The notes: generated by a model not told the origin, from the letters alone. A stretch of DNA of 64,000 nucleotides from Providencia sp. (GCF_003533305.1 NZ_DOEH01000032.1:50013-114012), one strand, 5' to 3'. Shown: positions 1-7,326, counted from the first letter of the stretch. Program-made: numbers and translations.

Positions 1-44
1 ATTATCATTTACGTGATATCTTAAATTAATTAATTATAATTCAA

Positions 45-398
45 TTAATTATGAATTCTTTCTGTTGCTGTCTTACGTCTATGACATGGCCAGCACAATG
101 ACTGGAGATTACTATCGTCATCAGTACCACCATGCGCTTTAGGTTTGATGTGGTCGACTGTCTTGGCTTCTACTGCCAGCCCTTGGTTTAAGTGGTCTTG
201 GCACAGATACTTATCGCGCTTTAGCACTCGTTCGCGTATCTTATCCCACTTAGCCCCATAACCACGTTGGTGTCGGCTCTTGCCTTGCTGGTGGGATTCC
301 CAGCCTGTATTCATGTGCTCATCACAATAACCACTGCGATCTATTGTTGTCTTGCTACAGCCATGTTTACGGCAAGCACGCGGTATGCGAGGTGGCAT
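45..398 (-). CDS. Phage HNH endonuclease (HK97 gp74-like)
   Basis: A 117-residue protein with the fold of small phage HNH nucleases that sit beside the terminase genes and aid cos cleavage and packaging. Seen: an N-terminal Cys/His cluster (RACRKHGCSK, YCDEH), the first HNH histidine in TVDHIKPKAHGG, the N in SNLQSLC, and the last C-x-x-C-H-RRK element. Start: an upstream in-frame GTG exists, but the ATG at 398 overlaps the stop of the preceding gene as TAATG and gives the usual MPPRIPRACR N-terminus, so it is preferred. Its place predicts terminase genes just beyond position 1. Confidence 0.85.
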   Translation of the reverse strand: MPPRIPRACRKHGCSKTTIDRSGYCDEHMNTGWESHQQGKSRHQRGYGAKWDKIRERVLKRDKYLCQDHLNQGLAVEAKTVDHIKPKAHGGTDDDSNLQSLCWPCHRRKTATERIHN

Positions 399-1015
399 TA
401 CAACCACCCAGATTTAGCCGATTGAATGTCAGCGCGAACCTGTTCGATAGCACTAGCCATAGCCATATCAGAGCTAGCTTGCGTATGCTGCATTGCTATA
501 ATTAAAGATTGTAGTTGCTTGAACTCAGACTCAACCTGTTGCTTATACTTATCGAACTCAGACTCTTCATGAGATATTGATTCGCTAATACTTGCAATAG
601 TAGCTTTAGCCGCTTTGCTTAGTGGTACAGCTTCTAACTTATCAACATAGACAACGCCGCCACCTTCACTCACATCAAGCTTAGCTATAGCGGATGATTG
701 CTCGTGGTTATCATTAATACCTGTGGTTATTTCAAACCGCGCTTGCTCAGCACCTCTTCTAGCGCCTTCTTTTGCAGCTTTTTGCATGGCATCGCTAATG
801 GTTGTCGATGTTATGAATGCGCTATTAATAAACACCTGTCCGTCATTAACGCCAAAGTATGGATCAATAACAAACCCACCTTTCGCTGGCTCCTTCAGTC
901 CTGTTCTGACCATTAGCCCAGCAATACGTTTTAACTGTGCTTCTAACTTATCTAAGTCAGTGCTATCGACTGATATCTTTATAGATAGGGTGGCTATTTC
1001 TTTTTTATCTGACAT
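398..1015 (-). CDS. Hypothetical phage protein, tail-tip-like motif
   Basis: About 205 residues. The middle has a DPYFGVNDGQVFINSAFI stretch that recalls the C-terminal part of lambda J-type tail tip proteins, where a similar phrase precedes the fibre-like end. The C-terminal third is acidic and predicted helical or coiled-coil. Start: the ATG at 1015 has GGAG six bases upstream, while the longer in-frame ATG at 1042 falls inside the terminator hairpin. It lies between lysis genes and the HNH gene and is translationally coupled to HNH. I do not recognise a function; a tail-fibre-like fragment or moron is possible. Confidence 0.6.
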   Translation of the reverse strand: MSDKKEIATLSIKISVDSTDLDKLEAQLKRIAGLMVRTGLKEPAKGGFVIDPYFGVNDGQVFINSAFITSTTISDAMQKAAKEGARRGAEQARFEITTGINDNHEQSSAIAKLDVSEGGGVVYVDKLEAVPLSKAAKATIASISESISHEESEFDKYKQQVESEFKQLQSLIIAMQHTQASSDMAMASAIEQVRADIQSAKSGWL

Positions 1016-1029
1016 GACTGTCTCCATAA

Positions 1030-1068
1030 ATGAAAAAGCCATCGGTGGTTAACTGATGGCTTTTTCAT
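1030..1068 (-). terminator. Rho-independent terminator hairpin
   Basis: Inverted repeat with 14-base arms (1030-1043 and 1055-1068) and an 11-base loop. The arms start with A-rich and end with T-rich sequence, so it could work in both directions. It follows the minus-strand gene at 1104-1367. Confidence 0.65.
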
Positions 1069-1103
1069 ATAATTTAAATTTTTAATCTAAGGTTATTTAT
1101 GCG

Positions 1104-1367
1104 CTACTTCACGTCATTATTTTTACTTTTATAATTATCATTTCTTTTTATATTGATTTTTCGATAGGAATGGATACGGTAAGCTCGCAACAATCCATTT
1201 ACAGTCCACACTGAAAGAATAACCACTACAGTCACAGGCCAAATAAGAGCAAAAAATATAGCACCGATAAAAGGAGTTTTTTCTACTCGCTGATGAAATC
1301 GAAAATAAAAGAGTAGAAGTACAAAGCCCAGTATTACGCCAGAAGCCCAAACAATCGTAATGTCCAC
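1104..1367 (-). CDS. Small two-helix membrane protein
   Basis: 87 residues with two hydrophobic segments (about residues 5-22 and 34-52) and a strongly basic tail rich in Lys and Asn. The start is GTG with AAAGG seven bases upstream. It is followed by a strong hairpin terminator and stands alone between non-coding stretches, as phage moron genes often do. A role in superinfection exclusion is conceivable but is only a guess; no family is recognised. Confidence 0.55.
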   Translation of the reverse strand: MDITIVWASGVILGFVLLLFYFRFHQRVEKTPFIGAIFFALIWPVTVVVILSVWTVNGLLRAYRIHSYRKINIKRNDNYKSKNNDVK

Positions 1368-1785
1368 AAAATAGCCTTTAAAATTTAAGCCACCAAACCT
1401 ATTATTCTCATTTTATAATACTAAAAATATTTCAGCCAACGATTCTTTCTAAGAATGGCTGCAAATCTATCTATTTAGCCTATCTTACTAATCCTGCAAA
1501 GGCGATATGCTCCCATATGTAATATAACTAACAATTACTTCACGCCTTTATCGATTATCCATTCCGTATTTAGTAACAATTCATTAATAGATTAATTAAA
1601 TATTGTTGATATTATTCACATACCCATTTGACATTTGGGTTATTCATAAACAAAAAATTAATATTATTTAATCTATTCCCCTGCTTACAGGGGCTTTTTT
1701 TGTTCTTTCGAAATGCTTTTATCCAACTCTTCACAAAATTGCTCTGGTCCATCGAAGCCTTGTGTTGCCATGATATTTTTCCATT
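1368..1785. other. Gene-poor stretch with an orphan plus-strand terminator
   Basis: No convincing gene. The only clear structure is a plus-strand hairpin CCCCTG-CTTA-CAGGGG at 1678-1693 followed by seven T to 1701. No plus-strand gene precedes it. The short plus-strand reading frame across it has no ribosome binding site and reads through the terminator. Confidence 0.5.
1678..1701 (+). terminator. Orphan Rho-independent terminator
   Basis: Perfect 6-bp GC-rich stem (CCCCTG/CAGGGG), tetraloop CTTA and a run of seven T on the plus strand. It faces opposite to the neighbouring minus-strand genes. It may end a short unrecognised RNA or shield against plus-strand read-through. Confidence 0.7.
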
Positions 1786-1808
1786 AAAAAGCCCGCTCTT
1801 GGCAGGCT
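1786..1808 (-). terminator. Terminator of the Acb2-like gene
   Basis: On the minus strand a 7-bp stem AGCCTGC/GCGGGCT (one T-G wobble) with a 5-base loop is followed by five T. It begins 23 bases past the stop of the small gene at 1831-2043. Confidence 0.75.
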
Positions 1809-1830
1809 GTTGTATATCATCTTAGGTTTA

Positions 1831-2043
1831 TTATTTAGTTGGACTCTTACTATTTACTATATCAATTCTTATTTTCAGTATAGACGATAACGCCTTCATA
1901 GAATAAACCTGTAGTTGTAATAATTCCTTATCATTGACTGATAATTTACTAAACATTCTACTTTGAACAAATTTGGATAAATATTCTATCCTTAAACTCA
2001 AAAGCGCAGAATCATTCAAAAGCTGTTGTTTTCTATTTTTCAT
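1831..2043 (-). CDS. Acb2/Tad1-hairpin-like protein (probable anti-CBASS sponge)
   Basis: A 70-residue helical protein. Its pattern L-x-x-RI-x-YL-x-x-F, S-x-x-F-x-x-L, D-x-x-LL-x-x-Q, M-x-x-x-x-x-x-L-x-x-RI matches small phage proteins of the Acb2 (T4 Vs.4) / crAss001_48-related family as I remember it. Acb2 binds the cyclic nucleotides made by CBASS and thereby blocks abortive defence; it acts as a hexamer in the cytoplasm. The conserved Tyr before the final L-x-x-RI appears to be Leu here. The ATG at 2043 is preferred over an upstream TTG at 2094. It has its own terminator, as expected of a moron. The family call is by pattern only. Confidence 0.5.
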   Translation of the reverse strand: MKNRKQQLLNDSALLSLRIEYLSKFVQSRMFSKLSVNDKELLQLQVYSMKALSSILKIRIDIVNSKSPTK

Positions 2044-2457
2044 CTTAGTTTTTAGAGACAATATGCTTGTTGTATTTCGGGTTTGAAGTAACAAAACTAA
2101 TTACACGATATACGTGTATGAAAAAAATAACAATATAGGTATTAATACTTAGTAAATTTCACTATACATAATATAAATAATATTTACATAACAAAGAATT
2201 TATTTTTACCCTCTTAACTTGACTTAATTTAACCATTGTGAAGATTAATGATATTAGTAAAGTATTTTGCTATTTATTTACCTTAATCTGATATATTAGA
2301 GGTATATCTATCAATAATAGAACGGGGTTTCTTTGAATCTCACTCTACCTACAATATAGATAACTCCTTAAGCTATATTAACCCAGACTCAGTAATTAAA
2401 TAAGCTATTGCAGAGTTAGAGTAATCTATTTATTGCTGTTTAAAGTTCAAAACATAT
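2044..2457. other. AT-rich non-coding stretch
   Basis: No gene seen. It probably carries the promoter of the Acb2-like gene. A small palindrome ACACG-ATATA-CGTGT at 2103-2117 could be an operator. Nothing else stands out. Confidence 0.4.
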
Positions 2458-2943
2458 TTATTTCTCTGTATTGATTTGTCTAATACCCTTTAATTGCCCG
2501 TTAGCCTTATCAAGTGCTGCTAATAAATAGTCAACCCAAATCACCGCTTGGCAATACGTTAAAGTTCGGGAGGGAGCGGCACTAGTACTGGTTGCGTGAG
2601 CGTTTCCGGTATCGGTGTACATTGACCTAAGACTATCGGTGTACTTGAGCAGCCGATCAGCAATAGGCTGAGGCACAAGCAAATCACAAGTGGGCTCTTT
2701 TTTAAGAATTGTTCTGTATTCAATGACTCTCTCCTGCGACTTAACTTCTGCCTGAATACCATAGCGGTAGGCTGATGTGGCTATTTGATTAAACCGATTG
2801 AATTGAAGTGATTGGCTGGCAATGATTTTACTTTTATTACTGTTATCTACTTTTAGTAATGAATTGCTTTCATACTCAGTTACAGCCCACCAGCCTAGGC
2901 CAACAATCATCAAGAATAACCAAAATGACTTATCTATTTTCAT
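2458..2943 (-). CDS. Rz-like inner-membrane spanin
   Basis: 161 residues: a cytoplasmic stub, one N-terminal membrane segment (about residues 6-22) and a long hydrophilic helical periplasmic part, the layout of i-spanins. With Rz1 it bridges inner and outer membranes and fuses them in the last step of host lysis. It overlaps the preceding 2940-3113 gene by 4 bases (ATGA). An out-of-frame lipoprotein gene (Rz1) is nested inside, which strongly supports the call despite the usual low sequence conservation. It closes the lysis cassette. Confidence 0.85.
   Translation of the reverse strand: MKIDKSFWLFLMIVGLGWWAVTEYESNSLLKVDNSNKSKIIASQSLQFNRFNQIATSAYRYGIQAEVKSQERVIEYRTILKKEPTCDLLVPQPIADRLLKYTDSLRSMYTDTGNAHATSTSAAPSRTLTYCQAVIWVDYLLAALDKANGQLKGIRQINTEK
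2559..2723 (-). CDS. Rz1-like outer-membrane spanin lipoprotein, nested in Rz
   Basis: Embedded in another frame of the Rz gene. The peptide has a hydrophobic signal (PLVICLCLSLLLIGC), a lipobox LLIGC with Cys-Ser-Ser after cleavage, and a short Pro-rich mature part (TPIPETLTQPVLVPLPPEL), the hallmark of Rz1. The TTG at 2723 is chosen because AGGAG lies seven bases upstream; an ATG at 2762 would add 13 residues before it. The mature lipoprotein should sit in the outer membrane and contact the tip of Rz. Confidence 0.85.
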   Translation of the reverse strand: MNTEQFLKKSPLVICLCLSLLLIGCSSTPIVLGQCTPIPETLTQPVLVPLPPEL

Positions 2944-3113
2944 AAGTTAACCTGCCGGGCTTTATAGTGATTGACTGCACTTTGACAGCGCTTTTCTAAA
3001 CTCACCTTGTCAGTGCCACAGGTATCATCTCTGAGTGCGTATACGCCAGTTGCCATAAAGACAATGGTTCCGATGAGGAATAAGGATAAGTAGATGCGAA
3101 TTCGCCAAGGCAT
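2940..3113 (-). CDS. Small membrane protein of the lysis cassette
   Basis: 57 residues from the ATG at 3113 (71 from a GTG at 3155). One membrane segment ([20 protein letters not shown]) is followed by a periplasmic-looking tail with two Cys. Its 5' end overlaps the 3' end of the endolysin gene by more than 100 bases and its stop overlaps the Rz start by 4. Neither start has a strong ribosome binding site. Tight packing between endolysin and Rz suggests a lysis accessory role, but no family is recognised. Confidence 0.55.
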   Translation of the reverse strand: MPWRIRIYLSLFLIGTIVFMATGVYALRDDTCGTDKVSLEKRCQSAVNHYKARQVNL

Positions 3114-3568
3114 ACCGCGTTTTCTACTTCTCGTCTTGTCATTAACCCTTTCCACGGCTTGCCCCCTGCGTATATCCAGCGTTTTAGTTCATTGCATGCG
3201 CCAGTGTGGTCACCAGCATTAAGTTTTTTAAGTAACGTAGAACGTGAGAAAGCCCCTGTTCCGATGTTGTAAGTAAATGAATAGAGCGCCGCCCTAGTGT
3301 AATCAGGGATATTGACCTTAATTAAGGGATTTACCGCTTTAGCAACGATTGCCAAGTCTTTTTCTAACAGTGCATCACACTCAGCTTTTGTATAAGTTTT
3401 TGTGGGGATAATGTCAGAGCCCGTGTGCCCATAGCATACGGTTAACACCCCTACTACATCGCGATAGGGCTTAGGTTCATACCCTTCAAAATTAGTAACC
3501 ATTGCAACAGTTAGGGCTATCAACCCACCAGCGGCAGCAGTTTTGATTTTATTTGGTATCTTTGCCAC
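3002..3568 (-). CDS. SAR endolysin, T4-type lysozyme (R21-like)
   Basis: 188 residues. The hydrophobic but Gly/Ala-rich N-terminus (about residues 10-25) is a signal-arrest-release segment: it sends the enzyme to the membrane in inactive form until the holin collapses the potential. The catalytic Glu28, Asp37 and Thr43 (in [19 protein letters not shown]) keep the E-9-D-6-T spacing of T4 lysozyme, and a Cys45 follows. It hydrolyses peptidoglycan. Translation starts at GTG with an AGAGAGGG site upstream. The protein runs some 20 residues past the usual C-terminal MTRRE-VCL region, reading across the start of the next gene. Confidence 0.9.
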   Translation of the reverse strand: MAKIPNKIKTAAAGGLIALTVAMVTNFEGYEPKPYRDVVGVLTVCYGHTGSDIIPTKTYTKAECDALLEKDLAIVAKAVNPLIKVNIPDYTRAALYSFTYNIGTGAFSRSTLLKKLNAGDHTGACNELKRWIYAGGKPWKGLMTRREVENAVCLGEFASTYPYSSSEPLSLWQLAYTHSEMIPVALTR

Positions 3569-3776
3569 TGTTAGCCCTCTCTCTTAATTTGAATTCTTTT
3601 CGTTTGAAATACAGATTTGTTAAAAATGTCAGCAGACCAAATAGCAAACTCCCTAACACACCAATCGCAGCCCATTGCTCAGATGAGAAGCCATCCAGTA
3701 ACTGTTTAAGCCAATACAAGGTTCCCCCTGCTGATGTGATATAGGAGGTAGTTGTCGTTATTTTTTCCATTCGCAT
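3549..3776 (-). CDS. Class II (pin)holin, S21 family
   Basis: 75 residues ending in a basic tail. The motifs [27 protein letters not shown] and [14 protein letters not shown] match the S21/phage_holin_2 family, with two membrane segments, the first SAR-like. It depolarises the inner membrane and so activates the SAR endolysin encoded next, whose gene it overlaps by 20 bases. A strong AGGGGGTGG site precedes the ATG at 3776. A second in-frame ATG two codons on (MRM) recalls the dual start that gives S21 its antiholin and holin forms. Confidence 0.9.
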   Translation of the reverse strand: MRMEKITTTTSYITSAGGTLYWLKQLLDGFSSEQWAAIGVLGSLLFGLLTFLTNLYFKRKEFKLRERANSGKDTK

Positions 3777-3938
3777 ATACCACCCCCTACGGAGTGCCCG
3801 AAATTAAGTTAGTGGAAATCCACCAGCTATAGCAGCTAGTGTGATTGATGAATTTAATTGATATTTAAGTTAAGTTAGAGGTTCAGCCCTATGTGACTTA
3901 CCGAAGGGATGGCTGATTAAATTCGGTGTGATGATTTT

Positions 3939-4160
3939 ATGTCTAAATTTGTTGTTCGTGGTGTTTATGATTTATCTCATGCTTACATAGTAGATCCAAT
4001 TCCCAATGTTAATTATTTGGTAAATGTAAGTTTAAGCGTCAACGGTATAAGTACAATGATTGGTATTGATGCTGTTTCGAATGACTTAAAAAATAAAACA
4101 ATAGATGAAATTGGAAAATTAGCCTATCAGAAATTTTTAGCTAGCACGAAGTGTGACTAA
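3939..4160 (+). CDS. Hypothetical small protein
   Basis: 73 residues, mixed alpha/beta in appearance, no membrane segment or known motif. It is on the plus strand inside the late region and overlaps the end of the opposing 4137-4328 gene by 24 bases. Only a weak ribosome binding site (GGTG) precedes the ATG. The composition looks coding. Unknown function. Confidence 0.45.
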   Translation: MSKFVVRGVYDLSHAYIVDPIPNVNYLVNVSLSVNGISTMIGIDAVSNDLKNKTIDEIGKLAYQKFLASTKCD

Positions 4161-4328
4161 CAGCCTCAGTTCGTTTATTGCTGTTACGTTGGTTTCTTGT
4201 GTGTATTTAACAGCTTGATTGACGCTATCAAGCTGTTTTTCTAATGCTGTTATTCGCTCCTCTAAACCACGGTCTGCTTTTACCTTTGAAGTACGGGTAA
4301 TTCGTGCTTTTCTGATATTTCGACTCAT
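4137..4328 (-). CDS. Hypothetical small coiled-coil protein
   Basis: 63 residues from the ATG at 4328, chosen because AGAGAGG lies just upstream. A basic N-terminus (RNIRKARITRTSKVKAD) is followed by a heptad-like helix (LEERITALEKQLDSVNQAV). It sits upstream of the holin in the late transcript. A short coiled-coil could oligomerise, but no function is recognised. Confidence 0.5.
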   Translation of the reverse strand: MSRNIRKARITRTSKVKADRGLEERITALEKQLDSVNQAVKYTQETNVTAINELRLLVTLRAS

Positions 4329-4484
4329 AACTACCTCTCTTAAATAGAAAGCCACCAGCAACGTCATTGCAGTAATTAAACATGTTGATAGTGATTTGCG
4401 GTGGCTATATACGAAAAAGGGTCACGTAATGCGTAACCCTAAATTTGATAATTAATTGAATGTGGCTATATCAGCGTCATCACA

Positions 4485-4988
4485 TTATCGAGTTAATGTG
4501 TAGATATGATCGGCAAAAGATTTATTACCTATAACATAATTATTTTCAATAATTTTTGTAAGAATAAAGCCATTTTTCTTTAAAACACTCTCAGAGGCAG
4601 CATTACCCCCCGTCACAACTGCTCGGAATTCACTTAGTGGTGCCAACTCAGGTAGTGATATCAGCATGGCTAACGACCTAGTTGCCAAAGATCTTCCGGT
4701 ATATTCCGGCGATATAATGTAACCAACCTCCGCGACCCTACGCCCACCGTCACTGACCATTTTTAGTCCAGTCAGCCCCATCGAGGCATTGTCATCAACA
4801 TTGCGGATAACAAGACATAACCAATGATCAGATGTGATATTCCATGAAGGCAAGCGGCTATCGAAAGAATCTTTAATTTTATCTTCTGGCATCAAGTCTG
4901 ATATAAATCTCATAACATCATTGCTCATATGCAACCGTTTAAAAAAGCACCAATCAGCCAGTGTTATTTTTGTTAAAACAAAATCCAT
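4485..4988 (-). CDS. GNAT family N-acetyltransferase (RimJ/RimL-like)
   Basis: 167 residues with the GNAT layout: an N-terminal strand and helix, central EVGYIISPEYTGRSLATRSL (the acetyl-CoA site, a degenerate Q/R-x-x-G-x-G/A), and NAASESVLKKNGF, the usual motif B before the last strands. It should transfer an acetyl group from acetyl-CoA to an unknown amine. A very good ribosome binding site (GGGAGGGG) precedes the ATG. Lying in the late region with no phage partner, it is best seen as a moron. Substrate cannot be told. Confidence 0.75.
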   Translation of the reverse strand: MDFVLTKITLADWCFFKRLHMSNDVMRFISDLMPEDKIKDSFDSRLPSWNITSDHWLCLVIRNVDDNASMGLTGLKMVSDGGRRVAEVGYIISPEYTGRSLATRSLAMLISLPELAPLSEFRAVVTGGNAASESVLKKNGFILTKIIENNYVIGNKSFADHIYTLTR

Positions 4989-5185
4989 AAACCCCTCCCA
5001 TGACCTGTATTACTATCATATCAAAATAGAGAAGACTATAAGATTATGCAGGTGTCCTTGAAATCAGTTACTCGGAATAACCGAACATATGAATTATCGC
5101 TATGGTGATTCCCATAATGTAACAATATCAATGCGTTAGAAACAACAAAGCCCCACGGGAGTGAGGCTTTATTTATTTTTTCATT

Positions 5186-5263
5186 TGGACCGCCATCGGG
5201 GTATCGAACCCCGACTCTTAGTTTCGCTAAGACTAAATACTCTTCCAGTTGAGTTAATGGCGG
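5186..5263 (-). tRNA. tRNA-like gene with an enlarged (9-nt) anticodon loop, isotype undetermined
   Basis: On the minus strand: perfect 7-bp acceptor stem (CCGCCAT/ATGGCGG), U8, D-stem ACTC/GAGT with an 8-base loop containing GG, T-arm CGGGG-TTCGATA-CCCCG, then T and an encoded CCA. The anticodon arm is two bases too long: stem TTTAGT/ACTAAG and loop CTTAGCGAA. Read from C32-U33 the anticodon would be UAG, but a loop of nine leaves this open; enlarged loops are known in frameshift-suppressor tRNAs. It lies in the late leader between the Q-position gene and the lysis genes, as do the tRNA genes of Shiga-toxin phages. Confidence 0.75.
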
Positions 5264-5270
5264 GTAGGTA

Positions 5271-5390
5271 TTATTTAGATAAATTGATTATATAGGAAAA
5301 TATAGCGATGAATATAATAACCAATACAACAGCAACAAACATATTTTGTGAAAATATCACAAGGCGTCGATAGAAGGCTGGCCATTTCAT
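5271..5390 (-). CDS. Tiny one-helix membrane protein (paralogue of 7222-7326)
   Basis: 39 residues: MKWPAFYRRLVIFSQN then a membrane helix (about residues 18-35). AAGGA lies upstream of the ATG. It sits seven bases upstream of the tRNA-like gene in the same transcript and has a counterpart at the same place in repeat copy B, sharing P-x-FY-x-R and the single helix. The reading frame is kept although the sequence has diverged, which suggests selection on the peptide. Function unknown. Confidence 0.6.
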   Translation of the reverse strand: MKWPAFYRRLVIFSQNMFVAVVLVIIFIAIFSYIINLSK

Positions 5391-5786
5391 AGGTAAATCC
5401 TTAGGAAATAATTTCCTTTGGATACCGCATCTATTGTTTAGATAAAAACTCGCAAGTGCAAGATTTGCTGTTTATAGCAATGGGGTATGTGACCTAGGTA
5501 CTATAGCATGTCGGCTATAAATTAGCGCGATTAATAACCTGAAAGCAAAAAAACCACGATTGCGAGATCTTTGAGTTGGTTTAATGCGGCTAAGTATAGA
5601 ATATCCATTATTAGAAGATAATAAGCCAACATCAGACGACATATAATAGCTCACAGATAAACATTAAAGAATAAATATTGTGACTCATGCTACATAAATT
5701 AAATTTATATTATATCGCTTGGTAATTTAGCTTATGTTAGCACTCTATGTTTCATTTACACTTAAGAAATTAATAGAGGTATAGCA
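5391..5786. other. Tail of repeat copy A, no clear gene
   Basis: Conserved with copy B to about 5560. A minus-strand reading frame at 5472-5654 covers it, but it lacks a ribosome binding site and is interrupted in copy B. A run of seven A (minus-strand T-tract) near 5545 follows only a weak stem, so any terminator here is degenerate. Confidence 0.45.
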
Positions 5787-6131
5787 ATGTTTGGTGAGGT
5801 AGCATTAACCCAATTTAACGACTGGAAAGGTAGCTTGGCTATTGATAAAAAAGAGTTAAAAAGTATCTCATCATGGGCCAAAGAAAAAAGCATATTATAT
5901 AAAAACGAACGTATCCTTGGTGCTCATATTTATTTTTCAGAACCCTCAAATAAATTTACTATCACGTTTAAGGTATCATCAGTAACTGATTATAAAATAA
6001 AAACACCACAAGCTCTTAAGTCACTTATATATAATAAAGAGATTACTTTAACTCCTCATCAACTTATTGATTTACTGGTTAAACATTCCAAGCAGATCAA
6101 TGTTATTCTATCAGCTAAAGGATTAGATTAA
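5787..6131 (+). CDS. Hypothetical protein
   Basis: 114 residues, soluble, mixed alpha/beta, no recognised motif. AGAGG lies upstream of the ATG. It is on the plus strand, opposite to the late transcript, which together with its AT-rich codon use suggests a moron gene with its own promoter. Not recognised. Confidence 0.6.
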   Translation: MFGEVALTQFNDWKGSLAIDKKELKSISSWAKEKSILYKNERILGAHIYFSEPSNKFTITFKVSSVTDYKIKTPQALKSLIYNKEITLTPHQLIDLLVKHSKQINVILSAKGLD

Positions 6132-6242
6132 ATCGAGTCTAAGTTGTACCAATGTATTTGAACTTATTTGTGGGCAACAAATGCCCATTCTCGCTTTAAA
6201 AAATTGCTTACAAAAAACGTTAAAAACCACCGAATAGGCAAA

Positions 6243-6485
6243 TTATTTATGCCCTGTCGTTGAATGGTTACGCTGTTTACATACACAGCAATAGCTATCC
6301 GCTTTTTTGTTGGTTCTCGCTATTACGGCCTTTCTTTTTTCATTGACAATATAAGCATCGTTAACAGCCTTTATGTCGTCGATAGTCATATAAGTAGCCC
6401 TTGGAATAATTTTTGGAATATTTTGTTGCTGGAAATAGTGTTGTGGATGCGTACGCTGAGAGTGTATGCGTTCAGGTTCCCCCAT
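6243..6485 (-). CDS. Hypothetical protein with a small Cys/His cluster
   Basis: 80 residues from the ATG at 6485, or 48 from the ATG at 6389, which has the better AAGGG upstream. The C-terminus CCVCKQRNHSTTGHK has two Cys and two His arranged like a zinc knuckle. The preceding helix is rich in Ala, Lys and Arg. A small zinc-binding nucleic-acid protein is plausible. The full-length start is given but is uncertain. Confidence 0.5.
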   Translation of the reverse strand: MGEPERIHSQRTHPQHYFQQQNIPKIIPRATYMTIDDIKAVNDAYIVNEKRKAVIARTNKKADSYCCVCKQRNHSTTGHK

Positions 6486-6581
6486 TGCGTGTAATCATAT
6501 CAAACGAGGTGGTTATTTCATTCCCTCACGCTACTGACTTGTGTATAATTTAATCACCAGCGTAAACGAGGAATGACTTGC

Positions 6582-6836
6582 ATGTCTAGCACAATCAATG
6601 AATTATCTTTAAATGAGTTGGTTTCTCAGATTGATGAGATTAAAGCTGAAAATAGCGCCCTAGGTATACTGTTAACCATGGTTATTCACCAGCTAAGCAA
6701 TGAGCAAAAGTCGCGAGTTAAGTTGAGAGCTTATGAGTACAATAGTCTCATGAATAAAAATGGAGATTCAGAAGCTGAAAAGGGCTCTGCTGTACGCCTT
6801 GAAACACTTAGTAAAATTCTTGACGCAGTAATTTAA
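6582..6836 (+). CDS. Hypothetical helical protein
   Basis: 84 residues from the ATG at 6582; an ATG nine bases earlier abuts the GAGGA site too closely. Predicted all-helical, with a SLNELVSQIDEIKAENSAL stretch that could form a coiled coil. Plus strand, alone, in the late leader. No family recognised. Confidence 0.55.
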   Translation: MSSTINELSLNELVSQIDEIKAENSALGILLTMVIHQLSNEQKSRVKLRAYEYNSLMNKNGDSEAEKGSAVRLETLSKILDAVI

Positions 6837-7128
6837 TCCTTCAATCTATTAATGACTTCTACATAAATGTAAGCATATCTTATTTGGATGTGCTTTTGAT
6901 TTGCAATTAATCTATAAACTTTATATCTATCCTTTTACCGAATATTCATCAATCTTACCGCCCTTTAGTTCACTGCATTAGGCTATTGCTGGTACTAACT
7001 GGCTTTAGTATTCCCCGCAATGAAAACCCTACTCGCTTTAATGCTGCTATGGGAATCACCATAACGAAACAATATCAATACGTTACAAATAACAAAGCCC
7101 ACCGGAGTGAGGCTCTATTTTTTCCATT

Positions 7129-7214
7129 TGGACCGCCATCGAGGCATCGAGGCATCGAACCTCGACTCTTAGTTTCGCTAAGACTAAATACTCTTACAAT
7201 TGAGTTAATGCCGG
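7129..7214 (-). pseudogene. Decayed tRNA-like copy
   Basis: Copy B of the 5186-5263 tRNA. The enlarged anticodon arm is identical to copy A, but an 8-base tandem duplication (CGAGGCAT at 7140-7147 and 7148-7155) separates T-arm and acceptor strand, the 5' acceptor strand has changed to CCGGCAT and the D-loop GG is lost. The inserted repeat restores five acceptor pairs with the changed 5' strand, perhaps by chance. Probably non-functional as a tRNA. Confidence 0.7.
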
Positions 7215-7221
7215 GGTGGAT

Positions 7222-7326
7222 TTACATCCAGTAGACCAATGCAAATGTCGCCAAAAGCAATCCGGAAATAGTTAATGCACTTTGTGTAAGTGATAAAATT
7301 CGCTGATAAAATGTAGGTAAATTCAT
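7222..7326 (-). CDS. Tiny one-helix membrane protein (paralogue of 5271-5390)
   Basis: 34 residues: MNLPTFYQRILSLTQS followed by a membrane helix (ALTISGLLLATFALVYWM). AAGGGA lies upstream of the ATG. It occupies the same place in repeat copy B as the 39-residue protein in copy A. Unknown function. Confidence 0.6.
   Translation of the reverse strand: MNLPTFYQRILSLTQSALTISGLLLATFALVYWM

Larger units (their letters stand above)
5098..5560. repeat. Direct repeat copy A of a ~450-bp prophage duplication
   Basis: Matches 7043-7507 along its length with point differences: a hairpin, a tRNA-like gene, a tiny membrane-protein gene and a conserved tail containing GTTTATAGCAATGGGGTATG and ATTAGCGCGATTAATAACC. 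Copy A keeps the better tRNA. The two membrane-protein genes inside have diverged more than the flanks. Confidence 0.85.

Noticed and set aside
1628..1825. Plus-strand 65-codon frame
   Set aside because: It reads through a strong terminator and has no ribosome binding site.
5472..5654. Minus-strand 60-codon frame in repeat tail A
   Set aside because: No ribosome binding site, and the frame is not kept in copy B, which diverges and ends in a terminator there.
6986..7234. Plus-strand reading frame of 82 codons
   Set aside because: It runs through the decayed tRNA copy in antisense, has no ribosome binding site and has no frame-conserved partner in repeat copy A.
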